The notes: a model not told the origin generated them from the letters alone. Shown: positions 13,346-23,867, counted from the stretch's first letter. The stretch is DNA of 64,000 bases from Arsenophonus sp046530735 (GCA_046530735.1 JBHEQV010000010.1:40816-104815); one strand, 5' to 3'. Numbers and translations are program-made.

Positions 13346-13996
13346 TCAGATAAAAGTATGATTTTTTAATAACTTAGGGTTAATTTGAACTAATCTTTCA
13401 TGGACTACCAATGAAGTTTTACTACTAATACTAATTAGGGTAATTGCTAATTGTACAGCCAAACATATCAATATTGAGTGATCTAAAACTCTTAAACAGA
13501 ATTGAAATGATGGCTTTGCAAACCCATATTCTATGCGCACATTAAATTGGTTACCAACCATTTTCTTAAAGATGTCTAAACAGACTAAGTCGTTATTTTA
13601 TATCAAGATCTATACATAAACAGTCGAATCCTTATTTTTAAGTAGCTGAATATTTTCATAGACTAAAAAGACAATATGTAAATTCTTTGCCATTATCTAT
13701 AAATACCAAATGAATATTTATGGAACATGTTCGTTAATATCATGTGAAAAGTGTTGAGCATATGGTCGCAGTATTTGACCGTCTTAAAGACGGATAAAAC
13801 CCATTGAATGCTGCACCATCTATACCTACAAAAATAACGTCGTGAAGTTTTCTTTGGAATTTTCGGAATATATTTCATATCTACGTTAAAATAACTAAAC
13901 TCGTAGTTTTAAACCTTTTATGCTTCGGCTTAGCGTAGTTTTAAGTTAGTGACAGTATCGTTGAAAACGATAGGGAATATATGACTCTAATCATTA
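13346..13996 (-). mobile_element. IS481-family transposase remnant, C-terminal part
   Basis: Minus-strand remnant. At 13693-13878 it reads D-V-K-Y-like (here M-K-Y-I-P-K) followed by ETSRRY-like residues, the start of the integrase core of IS481 transposases. At 13346-13561 is the C-terminal part that reads like QLAI.....TSLVVHERLVQINPKLLK. The N-terminal part of the same copy continues at 15037-15255, on the far side of an inserted IS1595-family element. Stops and frameshifts throughout. Confidence 0.75.
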
Positions 13997-15036
13997 GGCT
14001 ATGTTATCAAAAGTTGTTGGTAGAAATCCTTTATAATAGTATAAAGGATTTTCGCTATACTGCTTGCTTTCCCATGCAAGCAGTCATAAAAATCAAAGAA
14101 ACTATTTTCTTTTACTCCATCACAACATAAAGTTGCATCTTATTTATTTACCTAGCCTTGGTGATAATTTATCGGATGACGTCAATTCATATATTAAAGT
14201 AATTTATTTTACTTTATTATGATCATATTATTACAATGAACATGTTATCTGCTGAGATATTTATTAGGATTACAGTTATAATTAGTTACAAAATCTCCTA
14301 TTACAGAAAAACATTTAAGAATTTTACTGAAAGTTTTCTGGTAAAGCTAAATTACAAGGATAAATTATTTAATTATTGTAATATATTTTAAATAGCTTTA
14401 CTTTATTGGAGTCAGTGAAACAAATAACTTTTTATTTAAAAACAACGTTTAGATGTCCTCACTGCTCCTTGCTTCAACGAAGACAACCAGCATAAATACA
14501 CTAAGTAGTATTGTTGAGCTAAATAAAATATTTTTCATAAACCCTTTAAATGGAAGTGTTATATTCCATATAGGAAAGGTAGAAAATGCGGGAGTGAAGG
14601 AGATAAAATAAAAAAAATGAATCACGGTCTTAATCCCCAGAGATTAAGAGGGTTATGTAACCGATAAGATTCTTGAAGAGTTTAATACAAAGTGTTCTAA
14701 GTTAGCTGTTTTCTAGAAATTATAATAAATAAAGAGTCCAATCCTTTGGTTGTATGGGAAGCTAAATGATAAGAAACCATTTTTCCAGTGAACATAAAAT
14801 TAATTATCATTGCCTAATAAGATTAGGCGGTTAGAAATTTCTTGATAAGAAATTTCAGATTCAAAATATGAGCAGTCACCTTAACCGATTAAGGATGACT
14901 GAATAGCTTACATGGTTAAGGTCGTTTTTACTGAATTATCTAGTTTAGAGAAGATTGTTGAAATCATAATAATTGAATATAGATGTGACTACAATTTGCT
15001 ATGCGATCAAAGAAACAATCTTTTTGCCAATATAGT
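13997..15036 (+). mobile_element. IS1595-family element inside an IS481 copy, dead
   Basis: About 1.04 kb with terminal inverted repeats GGCTATGTT... on the left and ...CCAATATAGTC on the right. The flanks AATCATTA and GATCATTA look like an 8-bp target duplication, the length expected for IS1595. The decayed transposase includes a segment matching LRxSAKxxGVSLKTAFRWRH near 14405-14470 and one matching GIVEADETFF near 14500-14545, where the catalytic Asp codon is now Asn. The frame is multiply broken. Its orientation is opposite to the host IS481. Confidence 0.8.
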
Positions 15037-15255
15037 CGATCATTAACATTATCTTATTTTTACCATATAGGACCGATAAGTTTAAATATGCCATAACGTT
15101 TAACTAAAGAAACACAAGCACTGTTCTTGCCTTAAGAACAGTGCTGATTTTATGTATTGTATTATCATGACGATGGAGCCTTTATCATCATGATATTTTT
15201 ACTCGACTATATTGCCTAAGTAGGCATCTTGGCATGAATAGAACTATATGACAGA
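15037..15255 (-). mobile_element. IS481-family remnant, N-terminal part
   Basis: Continuation of the IS481 copy interrupted by the IS1595 element. On the minus strand the end next to the IS1595 junction reads like the N-terminal helix-turn-helix region (LVKRYxISKLTVAK). Its outer end cuts into the 3' end of the ahpF pseudogene. Confidence 0.65.
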
Positions 15256-16672
15256 TCTGCATAATGATCCTTATCTAAACAATTAGATAATAAACCAATT
15301 TAAACAAAATTCTATCAATCGCTAAATTATACATTAAACAATCTAATTGATTTTATATTCTAAGCCAGCTATCTTTATAGCATCCCTCTTTTTTGACTTC
15401 CAGATTTTTAGCCTACAAATAATATTCAGATTACTTAAAATTGATAGTTTCTATTACAATACTATATCTGCTCTCATTTTTGGAGCAGATTCTAATCAAC
15501 TAATATGCTTAACAACTCTCCGACAAGAAATTCTGGCTTAAACGCCAGAATTACCGCCATCAATCACAGCCTAGTTTTCCATTAACTAATGGTCCATCGC
15601 AATGCAGGAATAATTTACACCTTTGGTATGATATTTTTTATTGCCTGGTAGATTCATGTTATCGCCATCATCATTTATCTCCTGTCGCAATAATAATTGT
15701 ACAGGTCTATCTATAAGCACAGATACACTATTTTAATTTTGTGCAACTTAATTGAGTTGCCATATCGGCAGAAATGAGTTTTACTACCATTTATGAGTCA
15801 ATAATATCATTATTATTGACAATGGCTACGTAGTGCAATAACTAATTTTAGGGCATTCTGTTTTTAACATAAACATATAATTTTAATGTCATTGACATCT
15901 AAGATCTAGCTATAAAAACGCTTACTAATAATATCGCTATCTATAACCTTTATAAGCCACATAAATAGAAACTGAAGTACCAGTGTGGCGGTTATAATCA
16001 ACAACCAAGACATAATAAGGCAGTTGGTGGTTTAGTTTTTAAACAATATTTTTAGTATTAAGATAAATTTTAATGATCTTATCACTTAAGATTATCTGTG
16101 CACCCCTTTTCCCTTCCCCCTGCTCAAACTTTTCATCATTAAGAAACAACGAAAGGCACTGCCCGTAATATTTAGTTTCTGAACTTCAAACTAAAAATAG
16201 CACAATCGATGGTATATGCATAATATTATGATTTAAAACTGCTATTAAATTTAAATTTTTACTAAAGTACTTATAATTATGCTTTGACTATTAATTATAA
16301 GTTTCAAAGTAAAACTTTCAATCTAATTGACGGGTATAATCTAATATCCTGCGTTTCTTTTTTTTACAGAATGAATACCCAACTTACAATAATGCTAAAA
16401 CTAATCAGGTAAATTCATGGGATAAACAACAAACAAGAAAACTATAATCTACTATCTTTACCCGGATTTTAGTAATTAAAAATAAAGATTTACGTACCTA
16501 CTAAGTTATTGTCTTTAATAAAAGTTATGTTAACTAACACTAATTGTCTTATAATAGAGAGTTTATCTCGGGATACTTTTCACTTTTATTTAAAATTACT
16601 ATATCAACTTAACCGACTGAAGCAATTTTATAAATATACTTTAAGTTAAGATTTCATGTTGCTATCAAACAT
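15256..16672 (-). pseudogene. ahpF: Eroded alkyl hydroperoxide reductase subunit F
   Basis: AhpF is the NADH-dependent flavoprotein that re-reduces AhpC. On the minus strand the remnant begins 65 bp after ahpC with MFDSNMKS.LKVYL, close to the known AhpF start MLDTNMKTQLKAYL, followed by the V-T-F-K-E-D-N-like ITFIKDNN. Around 15490-15640 it gives KGVNYSC...DG..., V-I-D-GGNSGV and APKMRADIVL. These match the CxxC region, the Rossmann glycine motif and the helix after it. GLEYK and a F-V-Q-I-G-L-like stretch come last. About 20 stops and frameshifts are present, and the final 50 or so codons are replaced by IS481 sequence. Not functional. Confidence 0.85.
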
Positions 16673-16737
16673 TGATCTATACATAAAAATGAGTGCTAAT
16701 CACCCGATTATAGTAAAATTACTTACAATATTTTTAA

Positions 16738-17325
16738 CTAAATTTTTCCTACTAAATCAAGTGAAGGTGATAATGTTGCTTCCCCTTCTTTCCATTTGGC
16801 TGGACAGACTTCCCCTGGATGGCTTGCAATATATTGCGCAGCTTTAATTTTACGTAATAAATCAGATGTGTCACGTCCAATACCTTCCGTAGTAATTTCA
16901 ACTGCTTGAATAATGCCATTCGGATCAATAATAAACGTACCACGATCTGCCAATCCTAATTCTTTTTGCTCATCATTTTCTTGATACTTGCGCATCACTT
17001 CAAAATTACGCGTCAATATCCAACTTGGATCAGCGATCATGGTATATTTAATTTTACCAATCGTGCTTGAGTGACTATGCCACTCTTTATGAGAGAAATG
17101 AGTATCCGTTGAAATAGAATAAATTTCTACACCAAGTTTATTGAATTCTTCATAGTGATCCGCTAAATCAGCTAATTCAGTTGGACAAACAAAGGTAAAA
17201 TCAGCAGGATAAAAGAAAAAAATGCTCCATTTACCTTTAATATCTTTTTCAGATAGATCGATAAATTTTCCATCTTTAAAGGCGATACTTTTAAAAGGTT
17301 TAATTTCTGTATTAACTAAAGACAT
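16738..17325 (-). CDS. ahpC: Peroxiredoxin, alkyl hydroperoxide reductase subunit C
   Basis: Two-cysteine peroxiredoxin that reduces hydrogen peroxide, organic peroxides and peroxynitrite in the cytoplasm. The peroxidatic Cys47 sits in DFTFVCPTE, the resolving Cys174 in GEVCPAKW, and the active-site Arg128 in LADRGTF. The product has 195 residues against about 187 in E. coli. The extra eight (roughly residues 113-122, KYQENDEQKE) form a charged insertion just before GLADR. The start ATG is preceded by AGGGAGA at good spacing. It is the first gene of the former ahpCF operon, and ahpF directly downstream is a pseudogene, so its usual electron donor is gone. Either another reductant serves it or it is on the way out, yet the frame is clean and highly conserved. 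Confidence 0.97.
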   Translation of the reverse strand: MSLVNTEIKPFKSIAFKDGKFIDLSEKDIKGKWSIFFFYPADFTFVCPTELADLADHYEEFNKLGVEIYSISTDTHFSHKEWHSHSSTIGKIKYTMIADPSWILTRNFEVMRKYQENDEQKELGLADRGTFIIDPNGIIQAVEITTEGIGRDTSDLLRKIKAAQYIASHPGEVCPAKWKEGEATLSPSLDLVGKI

Positions 17326-17601
17326 TTTACTTCTCCCTTCTATTTGATATATTTAATATATAAAAATAAAAGTATCATGTCTAATTTTTTTTACTATTAA
17401 TTTAATAATTTTTACCTATGTTAAATAACTATATGATAAAAATTGATAAATAAATCGATTTTTTTAAGAAAAAATGTGCCAACTTACCTTTAAATATATC
17501 AATTATAAAATAATAAACACAAACCACACGAATAGCTAATTACTAACAAAGTTATTAATCGCTTCTCCAGTGAGAACAATATTATAAATACAAAAAATAC
17601 T

Positions 17602-17623
17602 GTTATTATCATGTGATAATAAC
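17602..17623. repeat. 22-bp palindrome
   Basis: Perfect palindrome with 10-bp arms (GTTATTATCA / TGATAATAAC) around TG. It could be an operator-like dyad or the hairpin of a terminator. It lies 280 bp upstream of ahpC, too far for a core promoter element. Confidence 0.6.
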
Positions 17624-17664
17624 TTTGAGGCTGAATAACAATCTTACAGGAACGCAATAATCCC

Positions 17665-17697
17665 TCACACTTTACTATTTTTAATAGTAAAGTGTGA
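17665..17697. terminator. Strong hairpin, probable orphan terminator
   Basis: Perfect 14-bp stem (left arm TCACACTTTACTAT) with a 5-base loop, followed on the plus strand by TTCATTTT. The geometry resembles a rho-independent terminator with a weak T-tract. No intact gene lies upstream on either strand, so it probably belonged to a lost neighbour of ahpC. Confidence 0.5.
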
Positions 17698-18189
17698 TTC
17701 ATTTTCAAGTACAATAAATAATTCATTATTTTATTAGTTTAAATAAAACATAAAATGATTAGGATTTCCTAATACCGTAACAAGATCCTGATCCTATTGA
17801 TAAAATTTTTTAACTAAATATTGTTCATTACTTGTAGCAGAATAAATATTTCTACCATCCTAATATAGGATATTTAGTGGATAGTCCTATTATTTTAGTT
17901 CCATCGTTCTTAAACAATAGTTTTAATAATCTCAACTAGGATAGCTAGTCGAGCATAGACCAATTTATTTTTAAGCGATGACAGTAAACATTTTTATTCT
18001 ACTTACTTAAAATAAGCCATAATATCTTTCTTGGATACTATCCTAACGAGGCTTGTTTATCATAAACTAATTGATAAAGGTAATAATATAAGAAGTAATT
18101 TTATGTAACTAAACTGTTTATTATATATAATTTAATCATTGATTATTTCTCAAGAAAATAAAATTTATCAAAAATGCTAATAGCAAAAT

Positions 18190-18700
18190 TGCTATTAACT
18201 AATACTAATTGGCCAATTAAAGCACTTTATTCCATAAAAAATTCCTTTTCTAATTGTTCTAATGGATAAGTTTTAGCAGTAATGAGTTTTATTTCACCTG
18301 AATTAATTAATGACCAAATCTTATTTTTAAACTTGTTATAATTGCTATTTTCCACTAAAGTTCTTGCTCAAATTATTGAACCAATAAAAATAAAAACTAA
18401 GTTTTTAACTACTAATGGGATTAAATTTAAATGCTAAGATATCACGCATCATATTGACTTAAATCATACAGCCAAATTTAGCAGCAATTTATTAATCTTT
18501 ATTAAGATAATCACCACCAATCAGTCAACCACTATATTAGACCCCTTTATTTTGTGTATACTCAGTTATTTTTTTCAAAAAATTTACTATCTTTGTCGTA
18601 TAGAAATACTTATATCAGCACAAAAGTTGCCATCTTCATTTTTCTATTGAATCAATAATAGTAAATATTTTTAGGATAAAAAATTTTTTCTAACTGTTTT
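18190..18700 (-). pseudogene. Eroded zinc-type quinone oxidoreductase
   Basis: Minus-strand remnant of an NADPH:quinone oxidoreductase of the medium-chain dehydrogenase superfamily. The readable C-terminal end (about 18230-18320) is KIWSLINSGEIKLITAKTYP then LEQLEKEFFME, matching the family's W-P-L-I-x-x-G-K-I and Y-P-L-E-Q-L-x-x-A-H-x-x-M-E ending. Upstream, about 18500-18550, reads G-x-N-I-V-V-D, equivalent to the GVNIVVDMVGG segment of the cofactor-binding fold. Many stops and shifts. The N-terminal part is cut off by an IS481 remnant. I recognise the family but not the exact gene. Confidence 0.6.
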
Positions 18701-18724
18701 ATCCTGAATAATATCCTCAGATCC

Positions 18725-18946
18725 TCGTTGCGCTGGAGTATTCATGCAAGATAGATACTGATGGATATAATTTAGGATAAAATATAATTATGATAAAAGA
18801 ACCTCACCGTCAGGCAACTACAACATCTAAAAATCAGAGCTGCCCTTTCCGATAAGCAAAGAACTTGCATCTAATTTATACCTAAGCGTTATGGCATATA
18901 CCAATTTATCATTATTAAAGGGTAAAACAAAATAATACTGATGATT
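18725..18946 (+). mobile_element. IS481-family remnant, N-terminal part
   Basis: Plus-strand start of an IS481-type element. The region around 18815-18935 corresponds to TPKIRAxLSExxELAST and the following helix-turn-helix. It runs into an IS1595-family element at 18947, at the same internal position as in the other nested copies. Confidence 0.65.
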
Positions 18947-19990
18947 GGCTATGTTCTGTCAAAAGTTGTTGACAGAATTCCTTATACTGTATAAAAGATT
19001 TTTTTCTACAGAAGTTGCCATGAAAAATAAAACAGTAATGCAGATCAAAGAGACTTTTCCCTCACCTCCTATTAATATAAAGCTGCATCTCATTTATTAG
19101 TTTCTCTGTGATAATCTATCGAATGATATCAATTTATATATTAAAGCAACTTATTTTACTTTATTCTGAGCATAATATTGTTACAATGAACATGTTATCC
19201 GCTGTAGATATTCATTAATAATTACAGCAATTTTTATTTAAAATCCACAATTTCAAGAAAATATTTAATAATCTTACTTGAAGTCCTCTAACGAGATTAT
19301 TTTAAAGATAAATGGCTTAGTTATATTCAATCTATGTTTAATAGATTGATTTTATAGTGAAGTTAGAAAAATAAACAGATATTGATTTGAAACAAAGTTT
19401 ATGTAGCATTAGTTCCTATTTATTTTATTCAGCGTCGACAGTAAACATAATGCACTAAGTAGTATTATTGAAATCAACAAAATATTTCTTCCTGAAGCTT
19501 TCAAAAGGAAGCATCAACTTTTCACATAGAAAAGGTAGAAAGGCAAAAAGAGGAGATAAAAAGGAAAAACTAAATCTCGATCTTAATCGCCCGAGATTAA
19601 GAAGGTCATGTGAGCAATGAGATTCTTAAAAAAAAATTTAATGCAGAGTGTATTAGCTGTTTTCTTTAGCTAATTATTAATAAAGAGTTCAACTTTTACT
19701 TTTATTGAGCATAAAATCGTACAAAACTTTTGCCAGCTAGCATTAATTAGTCACAATTATCTAATAATAGTTGGATAACTAGAGAGTTCTTAATAAGAAT
19801 TCTATAATTTAATTTATAAATAACTATATCAATAAACTAAAAGGATGGCTAAATAAATTACTATTATAAGGAAATTATTTTATTTATCAAATTATCTAAC
19901 CTAAAGAAGATTGATTGAACCAGAACAATTGAAATGCAGATGTGGCTACACTTTGCTATATTAGCAAAGCAATAACCTTTTCTAACATAA
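18947..19990 (+). mobile_element. IS1595-family element inside IS481, dead
   Basis: About 1.04 kb, starting GGCTATGTT and ending near CTAACATAA. It aligns along its length with the copies at 13997, 39936 and 55816. The transposase frame is destroyed by stops and indels. The left junction follows the IS481 N-terminal region directly, in the same orientation as the IS481. Confidence 0.75.
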
Positions 19991-20420
19991 ATAAAATTAA
20001 TATACAGAAGAGTATAAAACAGCACTAAAGTTATAAACATCATTGAAACAGCATAGATATTATACTCACGTATAACGTTCTATATTTCTAATATAACACC
20101 GACTTTAACTAACTCGAGGTATTCTCAAATAAATAGTTTGGTTGAGAAATATAATGAGAGAATTACAGAAATCAGCCGAAAAACCATTATTTCAATTCCG
20201 CTCAAGAGCTTGAAATCGCTGCATCGATATATTTAACTCTACAATCAGGAATACCTGAATTAGTATTCAGTAGTAAACTCCATTGCAATCTATGATTAAT
20301 TGATTTAAATTAAATTGATTATTAAAAAAATCATACTATCTTCCTGAATGTGACAGGTAATATAAGCAACGCTAAAAATACTAGAAATTCTACCATTGAC
20401 GAGAACAGTTTCATTTTTAA
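19991..20420 (+). mobile_element. IS481-family remnant, C-terminal part
   Basis: Readable as R-Y-S-Q-T-N-S-L-V-E-K-Y-N-E-R-I-T-E-I near 20125-20180, matching the R-H-P-Q-T-N-G-M-V-E-R-F-N-G-R-I core motif of IS481 transposases, then L-Y-N-Q and the C-terminal end. Sequence between the N-terminal piece and this piece is largely deleted. No open frame. Confidence 0.65.
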
Positions 20421-20852
20421 GTTGACAAATTTGTAAACATTAGCCAACCAATAAAAAATTTTCTGGCACCTTCTGCCGTTTCAATATAAGTGAGATCACT
20501 AACAGATAAAACTATAACTTCATGTAACATACAATATTCAAAATATCTACCACCAGCAACTAAATCACAAACTTTATCGTCTTTTCAAGATTGGAACCTT
20601 CTTTACAAATACTAAAAAACCAATCATTAATTTCTAATTCTGGCATTGAAATAGATCTAATAGTGATTGAATGAACTGCATAAGTTCAAAATCATCAGGA
20701 GAACTTGACACTTGAGATAATAACCTTAACAAGTAAATGTGATTTTAGTAGTTTTATTAATAGTAATTTAGTGGAATTAAGATTTTCCGGACATGTACGC
20801 AGATTTAATAATTTCAATAGCAAGCATTGTTTTTAATAAAACATCGATATGT
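20421..20852 (-). pseudogene. Unidentified eroded gene
   Basis: A minus-strand stretch around 20450-20660 reads as plausible protein with few interruptions, for example MPELEINDWFFSICKEGSNL and, one frame away, GGRYFEYCMLHEVIVLSVSD. Codon use looks bacterial rather than random. I do not recognise the family. Stops and at least two frameshifts are present, so it is not functional. It lies between dead IS481 and IS256 copies. Confidence 0.4.
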
Positions 20853-22261
20853 GAGTTATCCTAATTTTAATATATGGAGTTTTGGAGATGCCGGCTTATT
20901 CTGGTGATTGATTTCATTGATAATTTCAACAACAGAGAGATGATATGACATGAAAAGTCTAGCCTATATCTATCTATAAAACCAGATATTATCTGGCATC
21001 CCTTGGCATTAACTTATCTGTAATGATTTGCAGGGAGATAATAAGCACCACTGTTGAGATCGGAGCTCAAGCTATACTGATCAACATATGCTTTTAACGC
21101 CGATAGCTTGTCAATAGACGCTCATGTCGTCAATCATAACGGTTATTTTCCAAAGCGAACCATAAAAAATTGCTATTATTGGGATATTGAGATTAAAGTG
21201 CCTAATGTAAGGAGATCGGAACGGCAACAGAATATATTTTAACAGGTTATTATTACTGCCACATCTAAACCGCGCAAAAATATCGAAAAGTTGTTACCGT
21301 AATTGAATAACTGCGACGCATATCCCCAAGTGGTGATTTTACGAAGCTATTCGGCGATTCTTAGTAAAAAAACATGATCTCTCTGCACTATCATCATCAG
21401 ATTAAAACAAAAATTCCTGAAGAGGATTCATAATGATAGCTGCGTAATTTAAGCGATATGCGTTACATTTATTTCTTATATGAAGGTATTATATGCCATC
21501 CTGTCAAGAAAACTGATCGCTTTTAGTTGCTGCTCATTATCGAAGACCCTGCATGGATAGTAACCAGCTAGATTGCTGTAAAAAATCCTTATCAAGAGTC
21601 AAAAACTGTACTGGACTGAACTTCTGGATTGGCTACGAGCATTGCACTCCTTAACCATATTTACTGACTTGCTACGGGGAAACGGTGCTTTATTTTTTAG
21701 AATATAATAGCAAAGATATTTCAGTATACGCAGAATCAATGTGTTATTGGGTGTACAAAAACAAAGAGCTAATGCACTGGTTTCATTTCCTAAAAGTATG
21801 CAATTGAAAATTAAGGTAATCTGCGAGAGATCATGGTTAACATGATAGCCCTAATACCGCTAATAATCCATTGATGTTTTGTTGGCAATGTTTTTAGGAT
21901 ATTCTGCCAGCTATAAAGAAGTTGAAGAAAGATTGAGAAGAATGGTTAGCATTCTATGGCTTCTCTTGTCAGCCAAGTTGGCGTCAATAAGAACGATGAT
22001 TTAATTGAATCAGCTTTTGTGATAGTTGAGGATACGGAAGCGTATGCATTAAAGAGGTGTCGTTCGAGAAAACAAACATTTCAATAGCATTTAAGCTGCT
22101 CTCGTCCGTTTAGAAAAACTAGAATCGACCAAGGAAGAGTTAACCTTTTAATTCTGGTGATAAATAATGTGCAATTTAAGGATTGAGAACAGATTCATGA
22201 AGTATCAGATCAGAGCATAGCCTACTTCCTTTATCACATACATTAAATTTGCTAATAAATT
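20853..22261 (+). mobile_element. IS256-family element, full length but dead
   Basis: Left terminal repeat GAGTTATCCTAATTTT at 20853, right end near CATTAAATTTGCTAATAAAT. It aligns throughout with the copies at 11367, 35912, 53321 and 57972. The mutator-type transposase is recognisable only as fragments, with many stops and indels. Confidence 0.8.
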
Positions 22262-22406
22262 TTTTATTATTCTATTATTGATATAAAAAATAATAATCAG
22301 CTTAAATAAAATAAATAACTGTTAAGTGAACTTACTTATATTAATAATATTAGTTAAATAAAAAAATAACTAATTATTAATTCTTTTACTTAACATAAAG
22401 TAAGTG

Positions 22407-22426
22407 TTAAAATTGATAAAAATCAA
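22407..22426 (+). promoter_or_regulatory. fnr promoter -10 with FNR box
   Basis: TAAAAT at 22407-22412 is immediately followed by TTGATAAAAATCAA at 22413-22426, a perfect FNR-box palindrome (TTGAT-N4-ATCAA). In E. coli the fnr gene has the same layout, a TTAAAAT -10 overlapping an autoregulatory FNR site just upstream of the ATG. Negative autoregulation was therefore ancestral here, and the site is still perfect. Confidence 0.8.
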
Positions 22427-22454
22427 TATTTATTATCATAATGAGTCTAGTAAT

Positions 22455-23200
22455 CTGATCCCAGAAAAACGCGTTGTTCGCCTAATCCAATCTGGTTGCT
22501 GCGCTATCCACTGCCAGGACTGCAGTGTTAACAAGCTTTGTATTCCATATACTTTAAATGAACATGAACTGCATAAACTCGATAATATTGTAGAACGTAA
22601 AAAACCAATTCAAAAAGGACATACACTATTTAAAGCAGGTGATGAATTTAAATTACTTTATGGAATCCGATCAGGCACCATAAAAAGTTATTCCCTTACC
22701 GATGAAGGTGATGAACAAATTACCGATTTTTATTTAGCTGGTGATCTTGTTGGTTTTGATGCTATCATTAATAATAAATATCTAAGATTTGCTCAAGCTA
22801 TTGAAACTTCAATGATTTGTGAAATTCCTTTTGAAATACTCAATGATTTGTCAGGTAAAATACCTAATTTGCGACAGCAAGTAATGAGATTAATGAGCAG
22901 TGAAATTAAAGATAATCAAGAAATGATATTACTGTTGTCGAAAAAAATGCTGAAGAAAGATTAGCTGCTTTTATTTATAATCTATCACGCCGTTTTGCTC
23001 AGCGTGGATTTTCAGCTAAAGAATTACGCATAACGATGACTCGAGGTGATGTTGGTAATTATCTTGGATTAACAGTTGAAACAATTAGCCGTCTGTTAGG
23101 TCGTTTTCAAAAAACTAACACTCTCAGTGTTAAAGGTAAATATATCACAATTAATGATATGTATAAACTTACCGAAATTGCAGGTAAAACCTCATCCTAA
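22455..23200 (+). pseudogene. fnr: Anaerobic regulator FNR, start lost and frameshifted
   Basis: Oxygen-sensing CRP-family regulator with a 4Fe-4S cluster. The reconstructed protein is 248 residues (E. coli 250). It has all four cluster cysteines (CAIHCQDCSVNKLC at the N terminus and SMICEIPFE mid-protein), the cyclic-nucleotide-like domain, and the DNA-binding helix LTVETISRLLGR. Two lesions are visible. The codon aligned with the E. coli ATG is CTG, with no good ribosome binding site. A run of seven A at 22941-22947 should be eight, so the normal frame shifts after LLLSKK and ends at 22964; the original frame resumes in NAEERLAAFIYN-like sequence and runs cleanly to 23200. Possibly rescued by polymerase slippage on the A-run, possibly an early pseudogene, possibly an assembly error. 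The GTG at 22404 lies upstream of the promoter box and is not the start. Confidence 0.85.
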
Positions 23201-23389
23201 AAATAACAACATAAATGTATGCAAGATCATAATAATCACTTATTATTTTTGTAATTTAATTACGTTATTAATTATTATCCTAATCTATATTTATCCATCT
23301 TTAATGATGGAATGTTATTCAGCCCATAAAAGGAAGCATTATATCTAATTCTTATATCTTGGAATATAAGATGGCTTTTTTAAATAATT
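23201..23389. other. Spacer after fnr with weak hairpin
   Basis: Short AT-rich spacer. Near 23350-23375 there is a hairpin (CTTATAT / ATATAAG) followed by GGCTTTTTTA, which may be the fnr terminator. Confidence 0.4.
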
Positions 23390-23590
23390 CAGATTTAACT
23401 TTGAACTAATTTCAATAGGTTAATGGAATATTACTACCTAATACTGATCAATATAATTCCTAATTGTACAGCAAAACATATCAATGCAGAGTAATCTGAC
23501 AATAAGGCAGCGCCTTGATAGCATATTTAATATAATTTCAGATAAAATTATGCTATATGCGACAATAACCATGATACATTCCTCGCTTGT
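23390..23590 (-). mobile_element. IS481-family remnant, C-terminal fragment
   Basis: About 200 bp matching the segment at 13380-13500 (shared TTGTACAGC-AAACATATCAAT motif), which encodes the C-terminal end of the IS481 transposase. It lies at the truncated end of the fmt remnant. Confidence 0.55.
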
Positions 23591-23860
23591 TTTTTAAGCA
23601 AAAACTAATTTTTTAATGTTTTTAAAGTTATTGGCTAAAAAAATATTCTTTTCTTAACTAGCGTTTTTACTTTGTTTTATATTAATTTTTCCATCTTTTA
23701 ACTAGTTAGCAGGTTTTGTCATAATGTAAAGAATTTTGTATTTTTTCTTGATATTAAATAATACAGCTAAATCTTGTGTTCTAAATTTAAGATGCTTATA
23801 AAAATAATTCATAGACAATCTGATACGTAAAGATATCCATCTTAAAAAGATGGTAATTAT
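23591..23860 (-). pseudogene. fmt: Eroded methionyl-tRNA formyltransferase, 5' remnant
   Basis: Fmt formylates initiator Met-tRNA and normally follows def in one operon. On the minus strand just after def, the readable residues are KHLK...DLAVLFNIKKKYK then ILYIMTKPAN.LKDGKINIK, and then EKNIFLANNFKNIKKLV. These follow the family pattern A-R-H-L..., V-V-G-V-x-T-Q-P-D-x-P-x-G-R-G-K-K and the following I-P-V-F-Q-P-x-S-L-K. The ATG and the GTPDF motif are lost, several stops are present, and everything after about 90 codons is absent. Identification rests on position after def plus this pattern. Confidence 0.65.
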
Positions 23861-23867
23861 TATTTAG

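Larger units (their letters stand above)
17326..18189. other. Spacer upstream of ahpC with two hairpins
   Basis: No gene recognised. The stretch should contain the ahpC promoter in its left 80 bp, where an AT-rich TATATT-like box is visible on the minus strand. The 75-codon minus-strand frame at 17499-17726 runs through two strong palindromes and is probably not coding. Between 17740 and 18180 there may be an eroded gene, but I cannot identify it. Confidence 0.5.

Noticed and set aside
17499..17726. 75-codon minus-strand hydrophobic frame upstream of ahpC
   Set aside because: It crosses two strong palindromes, has no ribosome binding site and no known homologue.
22404..22454. GTG start giving FNR a 17-residue extension
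   Set aside because: It lies within the promoter -10 and FNR box region, has no ribosome binding site, and E. coli FNR starts at the position of the CTG.
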